A stretch of 64,000 nucleotides of DNA from Actinacidiphila glaucinigra (lineage in GTDB: Bacteria > Actinomycetota > Actinomycetes > Streptomycetales > Streptomycetaceae): NCBI RefSeq assembly GCF_900188405.1, contig NZ_FZOF01000011.1, positions 124,001 to 188,000 on the forward strand. Direction: 5' to 3'. Positions 34,752-43,475 of the stretch are shown one piece after another (positions within the stretch are counted from its first letter, which is position 1; each line of letters begins with the position of its first letter). A model generated the notes under the pieces. It searched no databases. It worked only from the letters and a program-made list of their open reading frames with translations, and had not been told where the DNA came from. The translations under genes were made by a program, and so were the position numbers.

Positions 34752-35552
34752 ATGAACCTCAATCTCGAGGGCAAGCGCGCTCTGGTCACCGGTTCGAGTG
34801 CCGGCCTGGGCAAAGCCACCGCGAAGATGCTGGCGGCGGAGGGCGCCGCGGTCGTGATCCACGGCCGGGACAAGGACCGCACGGAGCACGTCGCCGCCGG
34901 CATCCGCCGGGCCGGAGGCACCGCCACCACGGTGCTGGGCGACCTGGCCACGGATGAGGGCGCCGCCGCGGTCGCCCAGGCGGCCACCACCGACGGTCCC
35001 GTCGACATCCTCGTGAACAACGCCGGCTTCTACCGGCATCTGACCTGGGCGGAGGCGAGTCCGACGGAGTGGGCCGAGGCCTACAACGTCAACGTCGTCT
35101 CGGGTGTCAGGATGATCCGGCATCTGGTTCCGGCGATGCGCGAGCGCGGCTGGGGCCGTGTGGTCACGATCGGTGGCGGTCTCGCGTCCCAGCCGATGAA
35201 CACCCATCCGCAGTACAACGCCACGCTGGCGGCCCGGCACAACCTCGCGGTGTCGCTGGCCCGAGACCTCAAGGGCACCGGCGTCACCTCGAACGTGGTC
35301 TCGCCCGGCGCGATCCTCGTCGAAGCGACGAAGGAGTTCGTCACAGCGATCGGCCCCGCCCGCGGGTGGGGTGAGACCTGGGAGGAGGTCCAGCCCAACG
35401 CAGTCGAGGCCCTCATTCCGAACGACCGCGGCCGTTTCGGCAAGCCGGACGAGATCGCCGCTGCCGTGGCGTACCTGTGCAGCGACTACGCCGAGTACGT
35501 CAGCGGAGCCACGATCCGCGTGGACGGCGGACTGATCCGCTCCGCGTTCTGA
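34752..35552 (+). CDS. SDR-family oxidoreductase with altered active site
   Basis: The protein has 266 aa from ATG 34752 (GGGAGCAAGGA upstream). The Rossmann motif TGSSAGLG (residues 13-20), NNAGF and the PG turn (VVSPGAILVEATKE) are normal, and the end YLCSDYAEYVSGATIRVDGG is classical. The catalytic tetrad is not: Y155 is kept in HPQYNATLAAR, but the Lys four residues on is Leu159 and the Ser thirteen residues before is Gly. So catalysis may be weak or different. Expression is probably controlled by the TetR gene 850 bp downstream through the shared operator sequence. Confidence 0.82.
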   Translation: MNLNLEGKRALVTGSSAGLGKATAKMLAAEGAAVVIHGRDKDRTEHVAAGIRRAGGTATTVLGDLATDEGAAAVAQAATTDGPVDILVNNAGFYRHLTWAEASPTEWAEAYNVNVVSGVRMIRHLVPAMRERGWGRVVTIGGGLASQPMNTHPQYNATLAARHNLAVSLARDLKGTGVTSNVVSPGAILVEATKEFVTAIGPARGWGETWEEVQPNAVEALIPNDRGRFGKPDEIAAAVAYLCSDYAEYVSGATIRVDGGLIRSAF

Positions 35553-35572
35553 GAACCGGGGGCACCGAAGTG

Positions 35573-35598
35573 GTCCGGGCGCCCTACGGCGCCCGGAC
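35573..35598 (+). terminator. Stem-loop terminator of the SDR gene
   Basis: A perfect 11-bp stem GTCCGGGCGCC / GGCGCCCGGAC with loop CTAC follows the stop codon by 20 bp. Confidence 0.8.
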
Positions 35599-36361
35599 TC
35601 GGGACACGTGGAGCGGCGGCCCGCACGGCAGGGCGAGCAGGGTAGGAACCGTGCGCCCACCGGGCACGTGGCCGCCGCGCCCGTCGGCACTGCGCCGGGT
35701 GCGGGCCGCCGGATCGACTGAACGCTTGACCTGAAGGCCCGCCGTCCCGGCGGGCGCTTAGAGCAAGGCAGTGAGCGGACCCGCGGAGCGCGAGGCCGCC
35801 GAAGGCAGCACCCGGCACAACGGGTCCGCGGCCGGGCCGAATTCGAGCTGACCGGGGACGTCGACGTCCGCGCTCGCGAGCGGCACGGCGGCTCGGTGAG
35901 CCAGGCCGGCGGCGCCGCGGCGGTGGCCACGTGATCAGCCTGGACCGCGAGGGGCGCAGAACGCAGGGTGAGGTTCAGCAGTCAGGTGACGGCGATCCGC
36001 AGGAACCGGCCGAGCCGGTTCGCGACGTCGGCCCGACTGTGGGCCGGCCCGGAGCCGTCCGGGACCTGCAGGACCTGGATGGGGTTGGCCAAAGGCCATG
36101 TACCGGCCCTGAACAGTGGGAAGCGGGAGTCGTCCCGCCCCATGACCGTAGGCACGGAGTCGGTGCCCAGGCGGCGGCACTCGGGCATTCACAGCGAGCA
36201 CTCGCCCTGCGGGGCGGAGGCAGGGTGGACCATGTCGGCTCGCCACAGGACCTCCGGTGTGGCGGGCGCGCGTTCCGACCTCCGCTGCGGCCGGACGCCG
36301 ACGGCCTCGCCCCGGCGTAAGCGGGGCCGAGACGGTCACACGGGCTATGGAGACCCCGACG
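35599..36361. other. Long intergenic region, mostly non-coding
   Basis: These 763 bases between SDR and TetR hold a second hairpin at 35737-35755 (GCCCGCC / GGCGGGC) and a leftward 68-codon frame at 35982-36188. That frame reads RDDSRFPLFRAGTWPLANPI and ends RADVANRLGRFLRIAVT; it may be the tail of a decayed gene. It has no ribosome site and begins right after a stop. Other frames are poor. Confidence 0.45.
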
Positions 36362-36377
36362 CTCTACGACTGTAGAC
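36362..36377. promoter_or_regulatory. Candidate TetR operator, autoregulatory
   Basis: CTCTAC-GACT-GTAGAC has perfect TCTAC/GTAGA arms 30 bp before the TetR start. It matches the site at 34674-34689 in 13 of 16 positions. Confidence 0.62.
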
Positions 36378-36406
36378 CGTACTTCCGGCCTCACTACACT
36401 TGTGTC

Positions 36407-37078
36407 GTGGAAAACGAATCGCCCCGGCCCGAGCCGCACCCTGCCTCCCCCCGTCGCTCCCGAAACGCGGCTGCGACCCGCGAGGCGATCCTCTCGTCCG
36501 CGGTGGAGGCCTTCACTCGCCTCGGCTACGACGGCGCGGGCGTACGGGACATCGCGAAGGACGCCGGCGTCACCGCGATGATGGTCAACCGCTATTTCGG
36601 CTCCAAGGAACAACTGTTCGCCGAGGTGGTGGACACAACCTTCGCCCCGCGCACCGTGGTGGGCAGCGATCCGGCGACTTTGGTCCACGACGTCGCCAGG
36701 TCGCTGGTGGAGCGCACCGCGCCCGAGGCCGACGAACTGAGCCCTTTCCTGCTGACGCTGCGGTCCGCCTCGAATCCGCGAACGGCCGAGATCGCCCGCC
36801 TGGGCATCGAGCGCCACGTGGAACGGCGCCTCGTCGGCCTGTTGACGGGCGAGAACACATCGGAACGTTCCGCTCTCGCGTTGTCGGTGATCGCCGGCGT
36901 GTGGCTGATGCGGAAACTGATCGGGAACACGGCACTGGTGGAGGCGGATCCCGACGAGTTGGCCGGGCGCCTTGAAGACGTCCTGCGGATCCTGCTGGAG
37001 GACACTCCCCGGGAGGACAGTGACCAGGCCCGCTCCGCGGCCGGGACCCCCATCGACGACTCCAATCGGACGTCGTAG
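36407..37078 (+). CDS. TetR-family transcriptional regulator
   Basis: The protein has 223 aa from GTG 36407. The HTH spans residues about 25-70: ILSSAVEAFTRLGYDGAGVR, DIAKDAGVTAMMVNRYFGSK. A ligand-binding helical domain follows (LVHDVARSLVERTAPEADEL). No ribosome site is visible, so translation may be from a leaderless or near-leaderless transcript. It should repress its own gene and the SDR gene through the palindromes at 36362-36377 and 34674-34689 (inference). Confidence 0.87.
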   Translation: MENESPRPEPHPASPRRSRNAAATREAILSSAVEAFTRLGYDGAGVRDIAKDAGVTAMMVNRYFGSKEQLFAEVVDTTFAPRTVVGSDPATLVHDVARSLVERTAPEADELSPFLLTLRSASNPRTAEIARLGIERHVERRLVGLLTGENTSERSALALSVIAGVWLMRKLIGNTALVEADPDELAGRLEDVLRILLEDTPREDSDQARSAAGTPIDDSNRTS

Positions 37079-37244
37079 TCGAACAGACCGCGACCACTCG
37101 CGTCCCGCGTGCCGGGGGTCCCGACCGTGCGTCGCAGACACAGTGGAACGCACGAGGTACATGTCGGGCGCATCCGTGTTGGTGGACGGGGGGCGAACCG
37201 ACCGCGACGGGTGACCGTCCCCGCTGATCCCGGCGGCCGTCACC

Positions 37245-40058
37245 TCACCCCATCGCCAGCAGATGCGCGGGGGCGATGCGCGACTGGGCGCGGACCGGGA
37301 AGGCCAGGGCGGCGCAGACCAGGGCCACGGCGGCCAGGGTGGCCAGCAGCGCCGCCCCGCCGACCGCCGGAAGGCGTCCGCCCAGCGTGCCCCACCCGAC
37401 CGCGAGGACCGCCGCCAGCCCGGTGACCGCGCCGACGAGGCCGCCCAGCAGGGCGAGCAGGGCGCCCTCGTAGAAGCTCAGCCGGGCGAGTTCCCGCGTC
37501 GTCCAGCCGGTGGCGCGCAGGACCGCCAGATCCGCGGCGCGTTCGCGCATGGACAGGACCAGTACGTCCACGGCGCCCGCGGCTCCCAGCAGTAGCGACA
37601 GGGCGACACTCAGGTAGTCCGCGGTGCGGGCCTGTGCGACGACGGCGTTGCCCAGCAGTGAGCCGGCCACCTCGCCGCGGAAACCCAGGGTGAGGGCGAG
37701 CAGCACGGTGAAGGCCGCCACCGCCAGTGCCAGGCCCGCCGCACCGAGCGCGGTACGGCCGGGGAAGCGCAGCAGATTGCGTACGGCGAGCCCGAGGACC
37801 GAACGGACGGGCGCCGCGCGCCCGGTGGCGGTCACCGGGGGTGTGATCGCGTCCAGTGGCCTCAGGCGGGTGGCGCGCCAGGCCGGGAGCAGCCCGGCGG
37901 TGACCGCGAGGAGCAGTGCGACGGGCAGCACGAGTGCCGCCTTCCACGCGGCGTCGGGGAGCCCGAGCAGCACGCCCAGGACGTAGGCCAGCACGGCGCC
38001 GAGGGTTCCCGCGGCCAGGCCGATGAAGAGGAGTTCACCGAGGATGAGCCGGAGGATCTCCGGTGGGCTCCAGCCCAGGCAGCGCAGGGTGCCGATCTCG
38101 ATGCGGCGTGATCGCACCGACGCCAGGGCGGCCTGGGCGAGGAACAGCGCGCAGACGATCAGGACGAGGACGAACAGCGTCGCGCTCTTGGTGTCGACGG
38201 CCTTGAGGATGTGCAGGGCGACGCCCTTGGCGGTCCAGTTCTCCGTCACATTGACGCCGGGCAGCGCGACGGTCTGCGGCGCCGGCGAACTGCCGATGGT
38301 GATGTCCACCTGCAGTCCGGGGTACGCGGTGCGGATGCGGCCGGCGACGGCGTTGACCCGGGCCTGTGACGCCGCGTCGACGCCGGTGACGCCGGCGACC
38401 CGGATCCGGATGGCGCTGACGGGGGCCTTGTCCTGCACCGTCGGCTGCCGGCGGCTGCCGGTCAGGACGGGCAGCGCGTCCAGGGACGTGAGCATGGTGG
38501 GCGGTGCGGCCAGGTAGCCGCCGAGATTGCGGTCCGGACGCAGCGGCCGGTCGCCCAGCGCCTTCCGCCCGGCCTCGTCGGCGCCGGTGACCTGCGGCGC
38601 GCGGTAGGTCTCCAGCGGCACGGCGGACAGCGAGGACGAGCCCGAGAAGCCGGGGAGCTTGCCGGCGTCGTAGCGGCCGACCGGTTTCAGGTAGGGGATC
38701 GGTGTCCTGCCGAAGTCCTCGTGCTCGCAGTTGGTGGTCCCCCAGCAGGCGGTTCCGGGGTGGCTGACGACCTCCCGGAACTGGGTGCCGGTGTTCTCCT
38801 CCGGCACGAACTCGATGAACTGGCGGTCCTGGTTCGTGCGCCATGCCTCCGGGGACTGGTCCGCGCGGGCGCGGGGCGCCAGGCCCGCACCGGCGCGGCG
38901 GTAGTCGACGGGGCCGACCGTCCAGTAGCTGTCGGCCAGCGGGGCGAACAGGGACGTGCCGGGATAGCCCTGCTCGAGGTCGGCGCTGACACGGCCCACC
39001 GGTGTTCCGCGCAGGTCGTTGACGAAGTCGTGGGCGACGGGGCTGCCGAGCTTGCCGCGCAGGTCCTTGGGGTCGCCCGTGTCGAGGCGTTCCACGGTGG
39101 CGTTCACGGTCCCGGACGTCAGCGGCCGGTCGCTCAGCACCATCGGGACCGTCCAGTAGGACACGTTGGACCAGCCGTCCTTGCGGCCCCAGACGGGCTT
39201 GTCGTTCTCGGTGAGCATGCGGCCGGAGGTGACGGTCTGCCCGAGGCCCACCAGCCGGTCCTCGGCGGCGGGGTCCACCGCCGACAGCAGCACCGGGTAG
39301 GTGACGGGGATCTCGGCGACCGCCTTGCCCCCCTCCGACCGGCAGGTGAGCCAGCTGTTCATGTCGCGGTCGAAGGGCGACGTATCGCGGCGGTCCTCGG
39401 GTATGTAGCCCGGCTTCAGCGGTCCAAAACCACCGTCGTCGGTGTGCGCGATGTGCAGATCGGTCTTGTTGTAGTTGTAGAACCAGCACACCGGATAGGT
39501 CCGGTGGTCCGCGTGCTCCTCCTGCAGTCCGGGGAACGTGGAGTCGGACAACGTCGTGGACTCTTCGATCGGGTTGCGGCTCACGTACAGGTACTGGTCG
39601 GCGGCACGGAAGGTGTCCAGCCCCGCGGTCAGCTGCGGCTTGATCCGCAGCAACTGGGCCTCCGCCGTGCCGTCCACGAACGACGACAGGTCCACCTTCA
39701 GCGTTCCCGGCACCATCAGGTACCCGACGTTGGCGACGGGCGCGGCGACCTCGATCCCGGGCATCCGCTTGATCCGCTCGTACTGGCTCGTCTGGATGCC
39801 GCCGAAGATGCCGGACAGGAAGTTCGCCCCGACCAGTTGATCGCGGCGCTCCAGGGCGGTCTGGCTGCCGTGGGGGCGCACCAGGACGTCGTACGCGGAG
39901 CGGGCGTTCTTCCTGACGGTCTCCGTGGTCCGCGCCTGACTGGTGGTCACCGTCGAGGTGAGCAGGGTGAAGCTGGTGGCGGCCACGAGGATGCCCGCGG
40001 CCAGGGCCAGCGCGCGGGCCCGGTGACGCCGCAGCTGCGACCAGATCATCGCGATCAC
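37245..40058 (-). CDS. FtsX-like ABC transporter permease
   Basis: The protein has 937 aa. GTG 40058 overlaps the ABC-ATPase stop (GTGA); ATG 40049 is an alternative. One N-terminal helix (ALALAAGILVAATSFTLLTS) is followed by a large extracytoplasmic domain (about 40-640). Two blocks of membrane helices come next (about 650-800 and 820-937), each with the FtsX/MacB-type core (RRIEIGTLRCLGWSPPEILR; ERAADLAVLRATGWTTRELA). It works with the ATPase gene before it as an exporter or cell-envelope stress module. The substrate is unknown. The PadR gene that diverges from it is its likely regulator. Confidence 0.87.
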   Translation of the reverse strand: MIAMIWSQLRRHRARALALAAGILVAATSFTLLTSTVTTSQARTTETVRKNARSAYDVLVRPHGSQTALERRDQLVGANFLSGIFGGIQTSQYERIKRMPGIEVAAPVANVGYLMVPGTLKVDLSSFVDGTAEAQLLRIKPQLTAGLDTFRAADQYLYVSRNPIEESTTLSDSTFPGLQEEHADHRTYPVCWFYNYNKTDLHIAHTDDGGFGPLKPGYIPEDRRDTSPFDRDMNSWLTCRSEGGKAVAEIPVTYPVLLSAVDPAAEDRLVGLGQTVTSGRMLTENDKPVWGRKDGWSNVSYWTVPMVLSDRPLTSGTVNATVERLDTGDPKDLRGKLGSPVAHDFVNDLRGTPVGRVSADLEQGYPGTSLFAPLADSYWTVGPVDYRRAGAGLAPRARADQSPEAWRTNQDRQFIEFVPEENTGTQFREVVSHPGTACWGTTNCEHEDFGRTPIPYLKPVGRYDAGKLPGFSGSSSLSAVPLETYRAPQVTGADEAGRKALGDRPLRPDRNLGGYLAAPPTMLTSLDALPVLTGSRRQPTVQDKAPVSAIRIRVAGVTGVDAASQARVNAVAGRIRTAYPGLQVDITIGSSPAPQTVALPGVNVTENWTAKGVALHILKAVDTKSATLFVLVLIVCALFLAQAALASVRSRRIEIGTLRCLGWSPPEILRLILGELLFIGLAAGTLGAVLAYVLGVLLGLPDAAWKAALVLPVALLLAVTAGLLPAWRATRLRPLDAITPPVTATGRAAPVRSVLGLAVRNLLRFPGRTALGAAGLALAVAAFTVLLALTLGFRGEVAGSLLGNAVVAQARTADYLSVALSLLLGAAGAVDVLVLSMRERAADLAVLRATGWTTRELARLSFYEGALLALLGGLVGAVTGLAAVLAVGWGTLGGRLPAVGGAALLATLAAVALVCAALAFPVRAQSRIAPAHLLAMG

Positions 40059-40753
40059 GGACGCAACCCCCCGAGCCGGTCCAGGACGTCGGCCGCCGGC
40101 GTGATGCGTTCGTCGGCCACGACCCGTCCGTCGCGCAGGCGCACGATCCGGTCGCAGCTCGCGGCGACCTCCAGATCGTGCGTCGCGACCAGCAGCGTCA
40201 TCCCGTACTGCCCGGTCAGCGACAGCAGCAGGTCGATGATCTCCCGGCCCGTCGAACTGTCCAGATTGCCCGTCGGCTCGTCCGCCAGCAGCAGACCGGG
40301 CCGGTTGATCAGCGACCGTGCGACCGCGACGCGTTGCTGCTGACCCCCCGACAGCTCCGACGGCAGGGCCCCGGCCCGGTGCGCCAGGCCGACGGCCTCC
40401 AGCAGTTCCATGCCGCGGGCCCGCCGGTCGAAGTCCACCCGGCGGGGCAGCACCGGGGCCAGCACGTTGTCCAGCACCGTCAGGGCGGGCAGGAGATGGA
40501 AGCGCTGGAAGACGAAGCCGATCCGGCGGCGGTGGGCGTCGAGTCCCCCCGGGCCCAGCGTGGTGCCGTCGACCTCCACCGTGCCGGAATCCGGCACGTC
40601 CATACCCCCCACCACGTGCAGCACCGTCGACTTGCCGGCGCCCGACGGGCCGGTCAGGGCCACCGATTCGCCGTCCCCGATCTCCAGGTCGACGCCGTCC
40701 AGCGCCACCACCCCCGGATGCCGGCGGGTCACACCCCGCAAGACCACGCCCAT
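40055..40753 (-). CDS. ABC transporter ATP-binding protein (LolD/MacB type)
   Basis: The protein has 232 aa from ATG 40753. All motifs are present: Walker A GPSGAGKS, Q-loop FVFQRFHLL, signature LSGGQQQRVAVARS, Walker B LLLADEPTGNLDS and the H-loop ATHD. The last motif before the stop is DVLDRLGGLRP. It overlaps the permease start by 4 nt. The start is separated from AGGAGG by 13 nt, a little long; a GTG at 40765 is too near that site. Confidence 0.9.
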   Translation of the reverse strand: MGVVLRGVTRRHPGVVALDGVDLEIGDGESVALTGPSGAGKSTVLHVVGGMDVPDSGTVEVDGTTLGPGGLDAHRRRIGFVFQRFHLLPALTVLDNVLAPVLPRRVDFDRRARGMELLEAVGLAHRAGALPSELSGGQQQRVAVARSLINRPGLLLADEPTGNLDSSTGREIIDLLLSLTGQYGMTLLVATHDLEVAASCDRIVRLRDGRVVADERITPAADVLDRLGGLRP

Positions 40754-40770
40754 CGTTCCGACCACCCCTC

Positions 40771-40789
40771 CTGCATTGCGGCAATGCAG
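40771..40789. promoter_or_regulatory. PadR operator between divergent ABC and PadR genes
   Basis: CTGCATTGC-G-GCAATGCAG is a perfect 9-bp inverted repeat. It sits 17 bp before the ABC start and 33 bp before the PadR start. The position fits repression of both by PadR. Confidence 0.75.
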
Positions 40790-40822
40790 GGGTACATTGT
40801 CACAACACAGAGGGGACGCAAA

Positions 40823-41413
40823 ATGCCACTGCACCACGCGGTGCTCGCGCTGCTGTCCGAGGGACCGAGTCACGGCTACGAGCTCAAGGGCCGTTTCGAG
40901 GAGGCGATCGGCCCGCAGTGGGGCGGGCTCAACATCGGGCACCTGTACCAGATCCTGGACCGGCTCGTCCGCGACGGCCACGTCTTCCGTTCCCACGTCG
41001 CGCAGAACGACCGCCCCGACAAGACCCGTTACACCCTCACCGCCCAGGGACTGGACGAGCTCGACACCTGGGCCACGACGGCCTGGGTCCGCACGGGCGG
41101 CTACCGCGACGAACTCTTCCTCAAGCTCTTCGGCGCGGCCAAGCTGGGCCCCGACGCCCTCGACACCCTTGTGGCAGCACAACGCCAGACCTACCTCTCC
41201 GAACTCGCCGCCCTCACCCGGCTGCGCCGCACCCACACCCACGACCCCCTCGTCGCCCTCCTCATCGACGCCGCCATCGCCCACACCAAGACCGACCTGC
41301 AACTCGTCGACACCGCCACCGAACGGCTGGCGCCGCTCTCGCAACCCGCCGTCCCCTCGCACGAGGCGACCGAGGAAACGGAAACCCAGGAGCGCAGCGC
41401 GACCACGACGTAG
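40823..41413 (+). CDS. PadR-family transcriptional regulator
   Basis: The protein has 196 aa from ATG 40823 (AGAGGGG 9 nt upstream). It has the PadR winged helix: HAVLALLSEGPSHGYELKGR, then NIGHLYQILDRLVRDGHVFR and RYTLTAQGLDELDTW. The C-terminal helices (RDELFLKLFGAAKLGPDALD) belong to the Vir_act_alpha_C dimerisation type. It diverges from the ABC operon and probably senses a drug or envelope stress and controls that exporter. Confidence 0.9.
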   Translation: MPLHHAVLALLSEGPSHGYELKGRFEEAIGPQWGGLNIGHLYQILDRLVRDGHVFRSHVAQNDRPDKTRYTLTAQGLDELDTWATTAWVRTGGYRDELFLKLFGAAKLGPDALDTLVAAQRQTYLSELAALTRLRRTHTHDPLVALLIDAAIAHTKTDLQLVDTATERLAPLSQPAVPSHEATEETETQERSATTT

Positions 41414-41595
41414 CGCGGTCCCCCGGTGCGCGCCTCACCGAAAAGCGCCGACCCGGCACAGGCCACGGGTGGCTGAGCAGAAATGGCCGCCGGAGCGGGT
41501 TCGTGAGAAGACTGGTGCCCGTGGCCTTGCGAGGCCGCGCTCCCGGGAACGGCACAGGCCGCCCGGTGCCGAGACACCTGGACAGGAACCGGATC

Positions 41596-42033
41596 ATGAG
41601 CCTTGAGGTTGCGGTCGCACGCGAAGCGGACGACGAGATGGTCGAGGCGTTCACCCGCCTGCTGCCCCAACTGTCCAGCAGCGCCGCACCGCCCGACCAC
41701 GAGTCGCTGCGCCGCCTCCTGGCCGCCGAGGCGAACACGGTGCTGGTGGCGCGCGTCGACGGCCGCGTCGTCGGGACGCTCACACTCGCGATGTTCCCCC
41801 TGCCGACCGGGATGCGCGCCTGGATCGAGGACGTGGTGGTCGACGAGGCCGCCCGAGGTTACGGCGTCGGTGCCGCCCTCACCGAGGAAGCGGTACGCCT
41901 GGCCGACGCGGCCGGAGCCCGCACGGTGGACCTCACCTCCCGCCCCTCGCGGAAGGCGGCGAACCGGCTCTACGAGCGGCTCGGCTTCCTCGTGCGGGAC
42001 ACCCGCGTCTTCCGCTACACGCTGCAGGGTTAG
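41596..42033 (+). CDS. GNAT-family N-acetyltransferase
   Basis: The protein has 145 aa from ATG 41596. The GNAT motif A is clear: WIEDVVVDEAARGYGVGAAL, with the acetyl-CoA loop R/G-x-x-G-x-G/A. The final ANRLYERLGFLVRDTRVFRY is the usual motif B. The acceptor is unknown. The gene stands alone and in the same direction as the PadR gene. Confidence 0.87.
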   Translation: MSLEVAVAREADDEMVEAFTRLLPQLSSSAAPPDHESLRRLLAAEANTVLVARVDGRVVGTLTLAMFPLPTGMRAWIEDVVVDEAARGYGVGAALTEEAVRLADAAGARTVDLTSRPSRKAANRLYERLGFLVRDTRVFRYTLQG

Positions 42034-42110
42034 ACACCGCCGGTTCCCCGGAGGCCGGACGCCGGGCCGCGGTGAGGAACCGCACGGCCCTGCCTCACGT
42101 CGTACCTCCC

Positions 42111-42638
42111 ATGATCACGCAACCCCTACGGCGCCTGCCCGGTGCCCCGCTGCTCGCCGTCCCGCTCGCGGCGCTTCTGCTCTCGTGCGCCGCGCCGTCG
42201 GACGACGGCTCCGACCGGACGGCCGGAAGCCCTCGCACGCCGGTGTCGGCGTCCGCGTCCGCCTCGGCTTCCGCACCGGCGGACTCCGCGCCCTCTTCGG
42301 ACGGGCAGCCGGAGGTGACGGCGGAGAAGGTGCGCGACGCCTTCGCCACCCTGCAGGCGACCTACCACTCCGGCTGCACTCCCAGCACGTCCGCGGGTGA
42401 GTGCGAGTACTTCCTGACCCGGGTGCGCGACGAACTCGCCCAACTCGACGAGGCGATGAAGGCCGATCCGCAGGGCCCCGGGCACTTCCGCGAACCGCTC
42501 GCGTGGATGGCGGAACTTCGCGACACCCTGGGCACGGACACCTCGTTCGAGAACCTGAAGAAACACCAGGACCAGCTCGTGGCGACCCGTGACCGGATCA
42601 ACCGCTGGATGCAGGGCCACCCGGAGGACTACCGCTGA
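42111..42638 (+). CDS. Lipoprotein of unknown function
   Basis: The protein has 175 aa. ATG 42111 gives a textbook signal: MITQPLRRLPGAPLLAVPLA, then ALLLSC with the lipobox Cys at residue 28. An Ala/Ser-rich linker (ASASASASA) is followed by a helical domain (EVTAEKVRDAFATLQATYHS) holding two cysteines, possibly a disulfide. GTG 42072 is a longer start with no advantage. It should be anchored to the outer face of the membrane. Confidence 0.78.
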   Translation: MITQPLRRLPGAPLLAVPLAALLLSCAAPSDDGSDRTAGSPRTPVSASASASASAPADSAPSSDGQPEVTAEKVRDAFATLQATYHSGCTPSTSAGECEYFLTRVRDELAQLDEAMKADPQGPGHFREPLAWMAELRDTLGTDTSFENLKKHQDQLVATRDRINRWMQGHPEDYR

Positions 42639-42665
42639 GCCTCGGGGCACCGGGCCGTCGGGACT

Positions 42666-42694
42666 GCCCCACACCGAGACGTACGGTGTGGGGC
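42666..42694. terminator. Stem-loop terminator of the lipoprotein gene
   Basis: The 11-bp stem GCCCCACACCG (42666-42676) / CGGTGTGGGGC (42684-42694), with a 7-base loop, follows the stop by 28 bp. Confidence 0.78.
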
Positions 42695-42797
42695 GGTTCC
42701 GTGTGCGGGGCTGCGCCCATCCTGTCGGACCCGGAAGCTCCCACCCCAGCCACCCGAACCAGTACGCCATCGCTTCAGGGCTGCATCTCTTAATTAT

Positions 42798-42826
42798 TTG
42801 CCTAATAGCTTTAGGCAAACTAGCCT
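42798..42826 (+). promoter_or_regulatory. Promoter with MarR-type palindrome before the FBP gene
   Basis: A perfect 8-bp inverted repeat, TTGCCTAA and TTAGGCAA separated by TAGCT (42798-42818), overlaps a promoter-like TTGCCT-17 bp-TAGCCT (42821-42826). The start codon follows the -10 by 7 bp, so the message may be nearly leaderless. A MarR regulator is the likely ligand; none is encoded nearby. Confidence 0.6.
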
Positions 42827-42833
42827 GCCGTTC

Positions 42834-43325
42834 ATGAAGCCATTGACCGAGTCAGAGATCCGCGGCGCCTTCGTGAACTGCAGCAAGGGCGAGGCGAAGC
42901 GCCTGCACGTGCCCCGCGACCTGGCCGAGCGGCCCTGGGACGATCTGGACTTCCTCGGCTGGCGCGACCCCCAGGCCCCCGACCGTTCCTACCTCGTCGC
43001 CGAACTGGACGGCCGCGCGGTGGCACTCGCCCTGCGCTCCTCCAGCGCCGCCGCCGGGCAGGCACGGCTCAGCATGTGCTCCATGTGCCTGACCACGCAC
43101 TCCGGGGGCGTCTCACTCATGGTGGCCGCGAAGACCGGCAAGGCCGGGCAGCAGGGCAACACCGTGGGGGCCTATATGTGCAGCGATCTGGCCTGCCCGC
43201 TGTACGTACGGGGCAAGAAGGACGCGGGCATCGGCGCGCGGCTCCACGAGACGCTCACGCTGGAGGAGAAGATCCAGCGGACCGTCGCGAACCTTGCCGC
43301 GTTCTTCGCCAAGGTGACCGCGTGA
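42834..43325 (+). CDS. FBP-domain (EF-G-binding) protein
   Basis: The protein has 163 aa from ATG 42834. It begins KPLTESEIRGAFVNCSKGEA, with PRDLAERPWDDLDFLGWRDP. The C-terminal treble-clef zinc finger has C-x2-C in LSMCSMCLTTHSGG and C-x4-C in YMCSDLACPLYVRG. This matches the fibronectin-binding-protein-like/EF-G-binding family (FusB-like), which binds elongation factor G and can protect it from fusidic acid. Activity against fusidic acid here is inference. The palindrome upstream suggests that it is induced by a signal. Confidence 0.8.
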   Translation: MKPLTESEIRGAFVNCSKGEAKRLHVPRDLAERPWDDLDFLGWRDPQAPDRSYLVAELDGRAVALALRSSSAAAGQARLSMCSMCLTTHSGGVSLMVAAKTGKAGQQGNTVGAYMCSDLACPLYVRGKKDAGIGARLHETLTLEEKIQRTVANLAAFFAKVTA

Positions 43326-43406
43326 GGAGGTCCGTCGCCCGGCTGCGGTAGGGCAGGCCCTGCCCACACCCAGGGACCCCCGTTCCCGTCCCTCGCCGCT
43401 GCGGCC

Positions 43407-43445
43407 GAGCGCTTCGGCCGGCCCGAGGGACCGGCCGAAGCGCTC
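43407..43445. terminator. Bidirectional stem-loop terminator
   Basis: A perfect 15-bp stem (43407-43421 / 43431-43445, loop of 9) lies between the convergent FBP and AraC genes and serves both. Confidence 0.85.
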
Positions 43446-43475
43446 ACACACGCCCGCCCTGGGGCTTGCGCTTCG

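Noticed and set aside
35975-37243. Leftward frame of 422 codons opposite the TetR gene
   Set aside because: Antisense shadow of TetR plus intergenic DNA, with no coherent domain.
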